Assembly (NCBI RefSeq): GCF_012952065.1
Contig: NZ_JABCJJ010000015.1
Span: forward strand, 1 to 64,000
Reading direction: 5' to 3'
DNA from: Cellulomonas fimi
GTDB taxonomy: Bacteria; Actinomycetota; Actinomycetes; Actinomycetales; Cellulomonadaceae
DNA: 64,000 nucleotides
A program made the translations under genes and the position numbers. The notes beneath the pieces were generated by a model. It did no database searches and was not told where the DNA came from. It worked only from the letters and a program-made list of their open reading frames with translations. Below are positions 43,201 to 51,408 of this stretch, in pieces; positions within the stretch are counted from its first letter, which is position 1; each line of letters starts with the position of its first letter.

Positions 43201-44634
43201 GCGGCGCTCGTGCAGGGCGGTGACGTACCCGCTCAGCCGCCCGCGCTGCGCCACCAGGTCACGGCGCAGGCGCGCGACCGCGTCGGTGTCGACCGGCTGC
43301 GGCTGGAGCGACATGGCACCCAGCAGGCGCCGGGTGACCGCCGTGCGCCACCCGGCGTCGGGGGCGACGTCGAGCAGCAGGTCGTCCAGGCCGAGCTCCG
43401 TCAGGCGCGCCGTGAGCGAGGTCGCCGCCCGCCGGTGGCCCGGCACGTACAGCACGCTGCGCCCCCGGGCGGCCGCGTCGGCGACGACGGCGGCGAGCGT
43501 CCCCGTCACGTCGCAGCCCGCCGGCGCGTCGATGAACAGGTGGCTGCCCGTCGCGAGGACGTCGAGCACGTGCCGCTGGACCGGGTCGAGGTCGCCGACC
43601 CCGCGCTCCTCGGCCGGGTCGCGGTCGCCGCGGATCGGTTCGGGCAACGGGCGGGCGAGGGCGGCGAGCGCGCGCCCGTCGCCCGCGAGCGCGGCGACGA
43701 CCTCGTGCCGCTCGAGCGTCGCCGAGCTCTGGTCGAGGTCCTCGACCAGGACCTGGCCCGGGTGCACGAACGTGCCGACGAGCAGCCGCTCCGTGAGCGA
43801 GAAGTCCTCGAGCACCGCGCTGCCCAGCGCCTTGAGCCGGTCCAGCGCGGGCCGCGGGTCGAAGCCCGAGCTCGTGAACGCGCCGCGCGCGACGGCGAGC
43901 GGGTCGAGCAGCGCGCCACGGCCGCGGAGCGCCCGGGCCAGGACGGGGTTCACCTCGATCGACGGCTCGAGCGTCAGCTCGTAGTCGCTCTCGCCGCTGC
44001 CCCGCGCGTGCAGCGCGACGGGTCGCAGCAGCACGGGGGCGCGGACCACGCGCGGCGCGGACGCGGACGCGGGCGTGTCGGCGGGCGCGGGCGTGTCGGT
44101 CGGGGTCGCGACCGCGGGACGTCCGCGCATCACGGCCGCCAGGGCTGCGACGTCGTCGGTCGAGACGTCCGGCGCCGTGCGCTCGACCCACGTCGCGACC
44201 CCGATCGCCAGGTACGTCGGGGCGATGCCGTAGCGCTGCGCGTACTCGTCGGCGCGCGCACCCACCACGCGCGCGCGCCGCTTGGCCGTGCTGAGGGAGC
44301 TGCCCTCGCGGACCAGGTTCGACAGGCGGGTCTGGCGGCCCGCGAAGAGCTGCGCGATACCCGACGGATGGGCCGCCGAGAGGTCGAGGGCGACGTCGCC
44401 CAGGAGGTCGACGTCGGCGAGGGTCGAGCCGCCGGCCGCCTCGACGAGCGTGGTGCGCCAGGTGGCGACGGCGGACGCGACCAGCTCGGCGGTCGACGGC
44501 GCCTCGACGACGACCGGGGCCGCCTCGGCCCGCGGGGCGTCGGCAGACGGCGCGGCGGCGGGCGGCGCGCCCGGCCGTGGGTGCTCGGGGGTCGCGTCGG
44601 GTCCCGGGCCGGGGGTACGCGCGGGGGCATTCAC
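40231..44634 (-). CDS. Very large helicase-like protein with degenerate ATPase motifs and C-terminal nuclease-like domain
   Basis: 1467 residues from GTG 44634, where -10 TAGCGT (44647-44642) predicts a leaderless mRNA. The middle resembles SF1 (DUF4011-type) helicases, but Walker A reads DAPAGCDVTGT, lacking the GK(T/S) lysine, and Walker B reads VVLDAVQHLP instead of DEA. A later part has LDALGATRHRLVLVSCFAAADL, like a UvrD-type motif VI region. Near 1240-1350 is a DUF559/Vsr-like domain (DLAERLWRAGLVVEIDYG, RLERLGWTVVQVWSAAAFLD). A Pro/Ser-rich linker near 1360-1440 is partly encoded by a 50-bp palindromic element; the C-terminus has YGDDQLDELAEWI. It probably acts on nucleic acid, but ATP hydrolysis is doubtful. 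Confidence 0.78.
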   Translation of the reverse strand: MNAPARTPGPGPDATPEHPRPGAPPAAAPSADAPRAEAAPVVVEAPSTAELVASAVATWRTTLVEAAGGSTLADVDLLGDVALDLSAAHPSGIAQLFAGRQTRLSNLVREGSSLSTAKRRARVVGARADEYAQRYGIAPTYLAIGVATWVERTAPDVSTDDVAALAAVMRGRPAVATPTDTPAPADTPASASAPRVVRAPVLLRPVALHARGSGESDYELTLEPSIEVNPVLARALRGRGALLDPLAVARGAFTSSGFDPRPALDRLKALGSAVLEDFSLTERLLVGTFVHPGQVLVEDLDQSSATLERHEVVAALAGDGRALAALARPLPEPIRGDRDPAEERGVGDLDPVQRHVLDVLATGSHLFIDAPAGCDVTGTLAAVVADAAARGRSVLYVPGHRRAATSLTARLTELGLDDLLLDVAPDAGWRTAVTRRLLGAMSLQPQPVDTDAVARLRRDLVAQRGRLSGYVTALHERREPWGASAYDALQALARLTSTRPGPQTTVRLGSDVVRVLDARRREQLAERLAAAAALGAFATRPSETPWFGADLTTNEAADDAVARIDRLVGGGLASLAARAEEVAGSTGLTTAQTLAAWGEQLDMLAGIRTALDVFQPLVFERTAADLVAATATKEWRARHDMPMGLLHRRRLTKQAKDMVRPGRPVADLHAALVEVQRQRDIWQAHCPGGGWPRLPHGLSAIEGQYRQVREDLEQLEQVLTTTPGGGNLLRTPFAELQDRLRRLLADRAVLSVLPERTATIRSLRSAGLDPLLTDLANRRVPPELVGAELELAWWSTVFEELLRADPALAGYDGAALSALAAEVRRLDLAHVASLSAPVRTAVVEQVGATLRVRHAQAESLFGELVEERLTSLRDTVERYPELVRRLRPVLTAAPMLVPQLLPPTRTVDLVVLDAVQHLPIELALAALVRGRQVVVVGDARCASGTTVRELAAVLPEVALRADATRRDPYLTAFLAEHGYAGVLEAVPLPEAAPLVRLDVVDGSGMPDGETGAVESTRAEVEHVVELAIEHALTRPEESLAVITSSPVHANRVREAIMTEVRDNPALASFFDPGRAEPFVVADLAGVAGLRREAIIFSLGYGRTPHGRVLHRFGPVSGPGGEALLLDALGATRHRLVLVSCFAAADLDPDRLRGPGARLLADLLEFAAARGRDEAGPAVTAPDVGAATAPDRLVVDLAERLWRAGLVVEIDYGVAGGRRIPLAVGHPDLPGELVVAVLTDDAAYVAEPSVRVRDRQVAQRLERLGWTVVQVWSAAAFLDPQAEADSIQRAVLGRVADRRARGAVPLAPALHGDVPSGPTELSELGDAQGSRGSDSSGGEGDVTAPGAGSEEDAVDGLRVPARRSVVPRARPAAGPGTAAPEPDAGRAAGHEQPTLPVPGRPRPPVERGLPISAYGDDQLDELAEWIMSDGVARQPAELTAALRFELGITRRGARVDAAIDGAVRRALT
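40631..40680. repeat. 50-bp palindromic element within the helicase-like gene
   Basis: GAGCTGTCAG and CTGACAGCTC form a perfect 10-bp inverted repeat around 30 bases containing ACCCA and GCGTCACC. These features are shared with the 63-bp array units at 16931-17179 (TGTCAGACCCA, GCGTCACC, CTGACA). It is read in frame in the linker region of the protein. Confidence 0.7.
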
Positions 44635-44815
44635 CTGAAGAACGCTAACCGCCTCGCGCGCTGGTTGGGGGCTGGCACGCCGAGCCGCCGACCGCGATCG
44701 CGGCTTTCGTGAGGGGCGAGACCCGCGTCTCGACGAGGGGGTCCCGTGTCCGGGAGGGGTCCAGGAGGGCCCGGGAGCGACCGGGAAGGGTCGGGAGAAC
44801 GACCCGAGAATAGGA

Positions 44816-44854
44816 ACAGTGCGCACCGCGCAGGGGGCAGGCGATGCGCACTGT
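44816..44854 (-). terminator. Hairpin downstream of aceB
   Basis: ACAGTGCGCA and TGCGCACTGT are perfect 10-bp inverted arms around a 19-base loop. It may end the aceB transcript 224 bases past its stop, or protect an mRNA end. Confidence 0.45.
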
Positions 44855-44964
44855 CAGGGTCGATTGTGTGCCTCCCGGCGAGCCGGGTCAAACCCTCAGC
44901 GCACCCCGACCGGGTGAACTCCGGATGACGTGGCGGTGACCCGTACTCGCCGGTACGTCGACGA

Positions 44965-44980
44965 CCTACCGACCAGTAGG
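44965..44980. promoter_or_regulatory. TetR-type palindrome CCTAC-N6-GTAGG
   Basis: A 16-base dyad, CCTAC-CGACCA-GTAGG, of the kind bound by TetR-family dimers. It lies over 300 bases upstream of the helicase-like gene and downstream of aceB. No regulator gene is adjacent, so it may be an orphan left by gene loss. Confidence 0.35.
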
Positions 44981-45077
44981 CAAGGGTGACGAACCGTGCG
45001 CCACGGGTCGCGCTCCCCCCGGCGGCGGGGCGTCGGGAGGAGCGCGAGCCGACGGCGGGAACGGCGACGGCGAGCCG

Positions 45078-46664
45078 TCAGGGCATCCGCTCGTACGCCG
45101 GCAGCGTGAGGAAGTCGACGTAGCCGTCCGCGATCGCGACCTCGAGGAACGTCGCGCGCGCCTCGGCGTAGTCGGCGGGCGAGCCTGGGAGCGTCGCGAC
45201 CTCCTCCTCGACCAGCCTCTCGACGAGCTCGCGCGTGACCTTCTCGCCCGAGTCCGCCAGCACGACGTCGTTGTGCAGCCACTGCCACACCTGCGAGCGC
45301 GAGATCTCCGCGGTCGCGGCGTCCTCCATCAGCCCGTGGATCGCGACCGCGCCGAGGCCGCCGAGCCACGCGGCGAGGTACTGGATGCCCACGTTGATGT
45401 TGTTGCGCAGGCCGGCCTCGGTCACGTCGCCCGGCGTGCTGGCGATGTCGAGCAGCTGCTCGGCGGTGACGTGGACGTCGTCGCGCCTGCGGTCGATCTG
45501 GTTCGGCCGGTCGCCGAGCACCGAGGTGAAGATCTCCGTGCACAGCTCGACCATGCCGGGGTGGGCGACCCACGAGCCGTCGAAGCCGTCGTTCGCCTCG
45601 CGCGTCTTGTCGGCGCGCACCTTGGCGAACGCCGCCTCGTTCGCGGCCGGGTCCTTGCTCGGGATGAAGGCGGCCATTCCGCCGATGGCGTGCGCCCCGC
45701 GCTTGTGGCACGTGCGGACCAGCAGCTCGGTGTAGGCGCGCATGAACGGCACGGTCATGGTGACGGTGTTGCGGTCCGGCAGCATGAAGTCCGCTCCGCG
45801 GGTCCGGAACGTCTTGATGATCGAGAACATGAAGTCCCAGCGCCCCGCGTTCAGGCCGGCGGAGTGCTCGCGCAGCTCGTAGAGGATCTCCTCCATCTCG
45901 AACGCGGCCGGGATGGTCTCGATCAGGACGGTGGCCCGGATGGTGCCGCGCGGGATCCCGAGCGCCTCCTGCGCGAGGAGGAACGCGTCGTTCCACAGCC
46001 GCGCCTCGAGGTGCGACTCCATCTTCGGCAGGTAGAAGTACGGCCCGAGGCCCTTCTCGACCTGGCGCCGGCCGGCCGTGGTCAGGTACACGGCGAAGTC
46101 GACGAGCGAGCCCGACACGGCCTCGCCGTCGACCCGGATGTGCTTCTCGGGAAGGTGCCACCCGCGGGGGCGGACGACGATGGTCGCGAGCTCGTCGTCG
46201 GGGCGCAGCGTGTAGGCCTTGCCGTTCTCCGCCGTGAAGTCGATCGTGCGGTTGATCGCGTCGAGCAGGTTGAGCTGCCCCTCGACCACGGACTCCCACC
46301 GCGGGGTGTTGGCGTCCTCGAAGTCGGCGAGCCACACCTTCGCGCCCGAGTTCAGCGCGTTGACGGTCATCTTGCGGTCCGTCGGGCCGGTGATCTCGAC
46401 CCGGCGGTCGACGATGCCCGGTGCGGCCGGCGCGACGCGCCAGGAGTCGTCCTCGCGGATCGACGCCGTCTCGGGCAGGAAGTCGAGCGTGCCGCCGGCG
46501 GCGATCTCCGCGACCCGTCGACCGCGCGCCTGGAGCAGCTCGAGCCGCCGGGCACCGAGCTCGCGGTGGAGGCGGGCGACCAGCTCGAGCGCCTCGGGGG
46601 TGAGGACCTCGTCCTGACGATCGACCTGCGCGCCGGTGATCTCGACGGTCCGGGTGGGGGTCAC
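45078..46664 (-). CDS. aceB: Malate synthase A
   Basis: 528 residues. It condenses glyoxylate with acetyl-CoA to malate in the cytosol. Diagnostic segments: NALNSGAKVWLADFEDANTP, PRGWHLPEKH, VLIETIPAAFEMEEILYELREHSAGLNAGRWDF (the substrate-binding region) and GFDGSWVAHPGMVEL. GTG 46664 has AAGGAG 6 bases upstream. As last member of the urate cluster it is placed to consume glyoxylate released from ureidoglycolate. 154 bases separate it from alc, so it may also have its own promoter. Confidence 0.95.
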   Translation of the reverse strand: MTPTRTVEITGAQVDRQDEVLTPEALELVARLHRELGARRLELLQARGRRVAEIAAGGTLDFLPETASIREDDSWRVAPAAPGIVDRRVEITGPTDRKMTVNALNSGAKVWLADFEDANTPRWESVVEGQLNLLDAINRTIDFTAENGKAYTLRPDDELATIVVRPRGWHLPEKHIRVDGEAVSGSLVDFAVYLTTAGRRQVEKGLGPYFYLPKMESHLEARLWNDAFLLAQEALGIPRGTIRATVLIETIPAAFEMEEILYELREHSAGLNAGRWDFMFSIIKTFRTRGADFMLPDRNTVTMTVPFMRAYTELLVRTCHKRGAHAIGGMAAFIPSKDPAANEAAFAKVRADKTREANDGFDGSWVAHPGMVELCTEIFTSVLGDRPNQIDRRRDDVHVTAEQLLDIASTPGDVTEAGLRNNINVGIQYLAAWLGGLGAVAIHGLMEDAATAEISRSQVWQWLHNDVVLADSGEKVTRELVERLVEEEVATLPGSPADYAEARATFLEVAIADGYVDFLTLPAYERMP

Positions 46665-46818
46665 GGTGTCTCCTTCGTGGTGGGCGCGCGGGGCTCGGGC
46701 GCGCCGGAGGTGTCGACGGGTGTCGCTGGTGTCAGACGCCACGGGTAGCGGCGGTCACGCGGGCCGGCGGATGCGCGGGCGGTTCAGGCGTCACGGGTGC
46801 GGACGTGCGAGCCGGGCG

Positions 46819-47874
46819 TCAGGCGCGCAGGGCGGTCCAGCGTTGTTGCGCCTCCTCGCGCGTGGCCTCGCTGAGCTCACCCCACAGCCGGAACCGGCTC
46901 ATCCCGCCGTCAGGGTAGACGTCGAGGCGCACGTGCGTCGCCTCCACCGCCCGCGTCGAGACGAACCGGTGCCGGGTGTCCGGCCGCACCGGCCGCCTGG
47001 GCAGGATGTCCGTCCACGCGTCGTCGGCCTCGAGATCACCCGAACGGGCGTCGACCACACCCACGCGGACCCAGCCGGGCGCGTTGCCGACGAAGTAGCC
47101 GGTGTCGATCTCGAGGTGTCGCACGGTGCCCGGCAGGCCGAGCGCGAAGATCGCGAAGTCGTTGCCGCCGCCGCGGCGTCGGGCGTTCTCCCAGCCCTCG
47201 CCCATGGATCGGGCGCGGCCGGGCAGGATCAGCTGCGCGGGCGAGGAGTAGAACGCGTCGGACGTCCGCACGAGGCGGCCGCCGTTCTCGGCCGCCACGA
47301 GGTCGAACGTGCCGTCGAGGAGCCGCGGGTCGGCGATCGCCTCCCCGTGCACGCGCAGGCGCGCGACGCCGCCGTCCGGGTAGATCGACAGCCGCACGTG
47401 CGTCCAGCAGCGCTCGTCGTCGACGGCGTAGTAGTTCTTGGCGTCGCCCGCGCAGTCGGTCCGGGCCACGAGGGTCGTCCACTCCGCGTCGACCAGCTCC
47501 GCGACCGACGGGTAGTCGTCGGCCGCGAGGGCCTCGATCGAGACGAACGGCGGGTAGTTGCCCCGGAACCACGCGGTGTCCACCACGACGCCGCGCACGA
47601 CCCCGGCCGCACCGAGCCGGACGATCGCCCAGTCGTGGCCCGGCTCGCGCCGCCGCCGCGTCTCCCAGCCGTCGTAGACCTTGCCCTTGTGCCCGAAGAC
47701 GGCCGGGTCGAACGCCGCGTCGCCGGCGGTGATCAGGTTCTCCCGTTGGGCGAAGAGCTCGTCGTTCGCGGCGACCACGCTCGCGCCGAGGGCACGCGAC
47801 GCGAGGTCTGTGAACGCGGTGAAGGCAGGTGGTCCGGCGGTGCCCTCGGCCCCCGGTGGTTGCGTCTGGTTCAT
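46819..47874 (-). CDS. alc: Allantoicase
   Basis: 351 residues. It hydrolyses allantoate to ureidoglycolate and urea. Two homologous beta-sandwich repeats are visible, with [25 protein letters not shown] and [22 protein letters not shown], each followed by a DT-x-x-F-x-GN-x-P strand ([20 protein letters not shown]) and a [14 protein letters not shown] / [13 protein letters not shown] segment. ATG 47874 overlaps the allB stop as ATGA and follows GAGGAG. Length is normal. Confidence 0.95.
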   Translation of the reverse strand: MNQTQPPGAEGTAGPPAFTAFTDLASRALGASVVAANDELFAQRENLITAGDAAFDPAVFGHKGKVYDGWETRRRREPGHDWAIVRLGAAGVVRGVVVDTAWFRGNYPPFVSIEALAADDYPSVAELVDAEWTTLVARTDCAGDAKNYYAVDDERCWTHVRLSIYPDGGVARLRVHGEAIADPRLLDGTFDLVAAENGGRLVRTSDAFYSSPAQLILPGRARSMGEGWENARRRGGGNDFAIFALGLPGTVRHLEIDTGYFVGNAPGWVRVGVVDARSGDLEADDAWTDILPRRPVRPDTRHRFVSTRAVEATHVRLDVYPDGGMSRFRLWGELSEATREEAQQRWTALRA

Positions 47875-49217
47875 GCGTCTCCTCGTCCGAGCAGGTGGCC
47901 GCGGGGTGCGCCCGTCGGCCCGGTTCCGGGCACGTCCTCGCCGCGCAGCAGCGTCCGGCGCACCCGGCCTGCCAGGGTGCGGCCGGCGTACGGCGTCACG
48001 GGGTTCTTGTGGAGCAGGGCGCCCGGGTCGACGACGACGCCCTCGTCGGGCGCGAGGACGACCAGGTCGGCGTCGTGCCCGACGGCGACGGCCCCCTTGC
48101 GCGCCATCCCGACGAGGCGGGCGGGCCCCGACGACATCCATCCCACGACGCGCTCGAGGCCGATGCCGCGCCGTCGGGCCTCGGTCCACACCGCCAGCAG
48201 GCCGAGCTGGAGCGACGCGACGCCGCCCCACGCCGCGCCGAAGTCGCCCGTGTCGAGCGCCTTGAGGTCGGGGGTCGACGGCGAGTGGTCCGAGACGATC
48301 GCGTCGATCGTGCCGTCGAGCAGGCCCTGCCAGAGCCGGTCGCGGTTCGCGGCGTCCCGGATGGGCGGGCAGCACTTGTACGCGGTCGCGCCGTCGGGGA
48401 CGTCCTCGGCCGTGAGCGTGAGGTAGTGCGGGCACGTCTCGGCGGTGAGCCGGACCCCCTCGGCGCGCGCGCGAGCGATCAGCGGCAGGGCGTCCGCGCT
48501 CGACAGGTGCAGCACATGGGCCCGCGCGCCGGTCCGTCGGGCCGTCTCGATCACGAGCTCGATCGCCCGGGTCTCGGCCTCGGGCGGCCGCGACCGCAGG
48601 AAGTCCACGTAGCGCCTGCCGTGCGGCGCGGGTGCCTGGGCCACCGCGTCAGGGTCCTCCGCGTGGACGAGCAGCAGGCCGTCGAACCGCGCGAGCTCGC
48701 GCATGACCGCGTCGAGGCCCGGCGCGTCGAGGTGACCGAACTCGGGCACGCCCGAGTCGATCAGGAAGCACTTGAAGCCGAGCACCCCCGCGTCGTGCAG
48801 GGGGCGCAGATCGGCGAGGTTGCCCGGGACCGCGCCGCCCCAGAACGCCACGTCCACGGTCGCCTGGGCGCGTGCGGCGTCGCGCTTGAGCGCCAGGGCT
48901 GCCACGTCGACCGTCGGGGGGATCGAGTTGAGCGGCATGTCCACGATCGTGGTCACGCCGCCGGCCGCGGCGGCCCGGGTCGCCGAGGCGAACCCCTCCC
49001 ACGCGGTGCGGCCCGGCTCGTTGACGTGCACGTGCGTGTCGACCAGGCCCGGGAGCAGCACCTCGTCGTCCTCGAGGTCGATGACCCGGGACGCCTCGAG
49101 CCGGGCGCCGAGCGGCTCGACCGCGACGACGGCGCCGGCGCGCACGCCCACCTCGCACGCGGCGAACCCGCCGGGGGTGAGCACGCGCGGGCCCCGCACG
49201 ACCAGGTCGAGCGTCAT
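47871..49217 (-). CDS. allB: Allantoinase
   Basis: 448 residues, cyclic amidohydrolase. It opens the hydantoin ring of allantoin to give allantoate. Metal-binding [10 protein letters not shown] (60-69) is followed by [10 protein letters not shown] (bridging carboxylated Lys), VHAEDP, HVLHLSS and SDHSPS (catalytic Asp). ATG 49217 overlaps the glycerate kinase stop as ATGA. Part of the tightly packed urate operon. Confidence 0.95.
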   Translation of the reverse strand: MTLDLVVRGPRVLTPGGFAACEVGVRAGAVVAVEPLGARLEASRVIDLEDDEVLLPGLVDTHVHVNEPGRTAWEGFASATRAAAAGGVTTIVDMPLNSIPPTVDVAALALKRDAARAQATVDVAFWGGAVPGNLADLRPLHDAGVLGFKCFLIDSGVPEFGHLDAPGLDAVMRELARFDGLLLVHAEDPDAVAQAPAPHGRRYVDFLRSRPPEAETRAIELVIETARRTGARAHVLHLSSADALPLIARARAEGVRLTAETCPHYLTLTAEDVPDGATAYKCCPPIRDAANRDRLWQGLLDGTIDAIVSDHSPSTPDLKALDTGDFGAAWGGVASLQLGLLAVWTEARRRGIGLERVVGWMSSGPARLVGMARKGAVAVGHDADLVVLAPDEGVVVDPGALLHKNPVTPYAGRTLAGRVRRTLLRGEDVPGTGPTGAPRGHLLGRGDA

Positions 49218-50542
49218 CGCGCGCCGCCGTCGGCCGGGTGCTCGGCCGGGTGCACGGTGACTCGCTCGGCTGGGTGCTCGGCCGGGTGCTCGGCCAGGTG
49301 CACGGTCAGGTGCACGGCGGCGACCTGCGCCCCGAGCCGTTCGAGGAGCGGGCCGGGCTCGGCGATGCAACGCGCCAGGTCGGGCTCGAGGTCGGTCAGC
49401 GCGTACGCGGCGACGATCCCGGCATCGGCGAGGTGCTCGGGCGTGAGCGCCAGCCGCCCGCAGACGGCGACGACCGGTACCCCGGCCGCGGCGGCTGCCT
49501 GGGCCACCCCGACCGGCGCCTTGCCGTGCAGCGACTGGCGGTCGAGGCTGCCCTCACCCGTGACGACGAGGTCGGCGCCGCGCACCCGCGCGGCGAAGCC
49601 GGTGAGCTCGAGAACCACGTCGACGCCGGGCCGGCGCCGGGCACCGAGCAGGGTGAGCGCGGCGTAGCCGACCCCCCCGGCCGCTCCCGCGCCCGGCGCC
49701 TGCGCCAGCCCGACGGCGTCGGGCACGCCCGCCTCCGCGAGCGCACGGACCCACCGCGCGAGGCCCTCGTCGAGCTCGGCGACCGTCTGCGCGTCCGCAC
49801 CCTTCTGCGGCCCGTAGACCGCTGCGGCGCCGGTGGGGCCGAGGAGCGGGTTGTCGACGTCGCTCGCGAGCACCACGTCGGTCTCGCGCAGGCGCGGGTC
49901 CAGGCCCGTGACGTCGACGCCGGTCAGCGCGCGCAGGTCGCCGCCTCCCGCCGCGCGGTCGTCCAGGGCGCGGTCGTCGAGGGCGGGGTCGTCGAGGGCG
50001 GGGTCGTCGAGGGCGGGGTCGTCGAGGGCGGGGTCGTCGAGGGCGGGGTCGTCGAGGGCGGGGTCGTCGAGGGCAGGGCCGTGGAGCCGCACGCCGAGCG
50101 CCTGGACCATCCCGGCGCCGCCGTCGGTGCTGGCCGAGCCGCCGACGCCGAGCACGATCGTGCGGGCGCCGTGGTCGAGCGCGTGCCGCACCAGCTCGCC
50201 GACGCCGCGCGAGGTGGCGTGGCGGGCCGTCGCCGGGTCGGGCGTCACCATGTCGAGCCCGGAGACGGCGGCCATCTCGATGACCGCGGTGGTCCCGCGG
50301 ACCGCGTAGCGCGTGGCCCGCTGCTCGCCGAGCGGGCCGGTCGCGGTGAGCTCGACCGCCGTGAACCCCGCGGCCAGCGCCGCCTCGACCGTGCCCTCTC
50401 CCCCGTCGGCGACCGGCAGCTCGGTGACGACGACGCCGTCGACGGCCCGTCGCAGCCCGGTCGCCACGTGGGCCGCGACCCCGGCGGCCGGGAGCGAGCC
50501 CTTGAACTTGTCGGGCGACACGACGACGCGCGGGGGCACCAT
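49214..50542 (-). CDS. Glycerate kinase (GK-II/GlxK type) with PALDD minisatellite
   Basis: 442 residues. It phosphorylates glycerate, the last step of the glyoxylate-to-glycerate route. [12 protein letters not shown] at the start, [22 protein letters not shown] and [13 protein letters not shown] are family signatures. A run of seven PALDD units plus RALDD, encoded by a 15-bp tandem repeat, is inserted after GVRLHG where relatives have a short loop. The C-terminus has an HPAE repeat. Both are in frame and away from the active site. ATG 50542 was chosen; the Shine-Dalgarno is weak. It lies between hyi and allB. Confidence 0.92.
   Translation of the reverse strand: MVPPRVVVSPDKFKGSLPAAGVAAHVATGLRRAVDGVVVTELPVADGGEGTVEAALAAGFTAVELTATGPLGEQRATRYAVRGTTAVIEMAAVSGLDMVTPDPATARHATSRGVGELVRHALDHGARTIVLGVGGSASTDGGAGMVQALGVRLHGPALDDPALDDPALDDPALDDPALDDPALDDPALDDRALDDRAAGGGDLRALTGVDVTGLDPRLRETDVVLASDVDNPLLGPTGAAAVYGPQKGADAQTVAELDEGLARWVRALAEAGVPDAVGLAQAPGAGAAGGVGYAALTLLGARRRPGVDVVLELTGFAARVRGADLVVTGEGSLDRQSLHGKAPVGVAQAAAAAGVPVVAVCGRLALTPEHLADAGIVAAYALTDLEPDLARCIAEPGPLLERLGAQVAAVHLTVHLAEHPAEHPAERVTVHPAEHPADGGAR
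49951..50085 (-). repeat. 15-bp coding minisatellite (PALDD) in glycerate kinase
   Basis: Six perfect copies of GGGCGGGTCGTCGA-type 15-mers (GGGCGGGGTCGTCGA, from 49981, steps of 15) are flanked by three diverged copies. All are in frame. Confidence 0.92.
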
Positions 50543-50561
50543 GGCGGACAGTCCACCAGAG

Positions 50562-51408
50562 TCAGCCACCGGAGCGCTCGTGCCGCGGCAGCCAGGCGAA
50601 GGGGTCGACGGCGTCGCTCGCGTACTCGAGCGCGACCTGGCCCGCGTAACCACCGGCGCGCAGGTCGGCGACCCACTCCCGGATCGGCAGCGTCCCGGTG
50701 CCGGGCTCGCCGCGCCCCGGCGCGTCGGCGACCTGGACGTGGGCGATCCGGTCGCGGTGTCGCTCGATGTCCGCGGGCACGTTCGGCACCGTTGACAGCC
50801 AGGTGGTAGGTATCGAGCAGCAGGCCGAGGTTCGTCGGTCCGTGCTCGCTCGTGACCCGGTCGATGGCGTCGACCGCGTCGTCCGCCGTCCGCAGCGGGT
50901 ACGCCGGCACGCCCGAGAGCGGCTCGACCAGCACCGTGCCGCCCACGCGCCCGAGCGCCTCGGCCGCGAGCGCGAGGTTGCGCGCGGCGAGGTCGTCCTG
51001 CGCGCGCGCGTCGACGCCGTCGAGCCTGTTCCCGTAGAGCGCGTTGAACGCCCGGCAGCCGGTGCGCTCCGCGAGCGCGGTCACGACGTCGAGGTTGGCG
51101 CGCAGCTCGCGCTCCCGGCCGGGCCACGAGACCAGCCCCCGCTCGCCGGCCGCCATGTCGCCCGCGGCCAGGTTGAGGCCGGTCAGGCGCACGCCGGCGT
51201 CGTCGAGGGCGCGGACGAGCGCGTCGACGTCGTCGGCCGCGGGGGTCGCGGTGGGGAACGGCCACCACAGCTCGACGGCGGCGAAACCCGCCGCCCGGAC
51301 GGCCTGGAAGCGCGCGGCGATCGGGAGGTGCGTCAGGAGGATCGAGCAGTTCACTGCGTAGGGGAGCTCGGGCGACGCGTGCGGCGTCGTCGTCGGTGTG
51401 GGCGTCAT
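50562..51408 (-). pseudogene. hyi: Hydroxypyruvate isomerase, single-base frameshift
   Basis: ATG 51408 overlaps the upstream stop as ATGA. The N-terminal frame matches Hyi: YAVNCSILLTHLP, GFAAVELWWPFP, LNLAAGDMAAGERGL, NALYGNR, GTVLVEPLSG, LLLDTYHLAVNGAE. It then runs into unrelated sequence. Shifting one base restores VPADIERHRDRIAHVQVADAPGRGEPGTG and the family C-terminus, ending at 50562. The extra base is in the TT at 50782-50783 (GCCGAACGTG where GCCGACGTG is expected). The intact enzyme would isomerise hydroxypyruvate and tartronate semialdehyde; as read, the product lacks the metal-binding C-terminal part. Confidence 0.85.

Larger units (their letters stand above)
44635..45077. other. 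Intergenic region between aceB and the helicase-like gene
   Basis: 443 bases without a convincing ORF. It holds a 10-bp-stem hairpin (44816-44854), a CCTAC-N6-GTAGG palindrome (44965-44980) and the leaderless -10 of the helicase-like gene (44647-44642). Confidence 0.5.

Noticed and set aside
40705-44712. A 1335-codon open frame opposite the helicase-like gene
   Set aside because: Antisense shadow, low-complexity Arg/Gly/Val composition, no start context.
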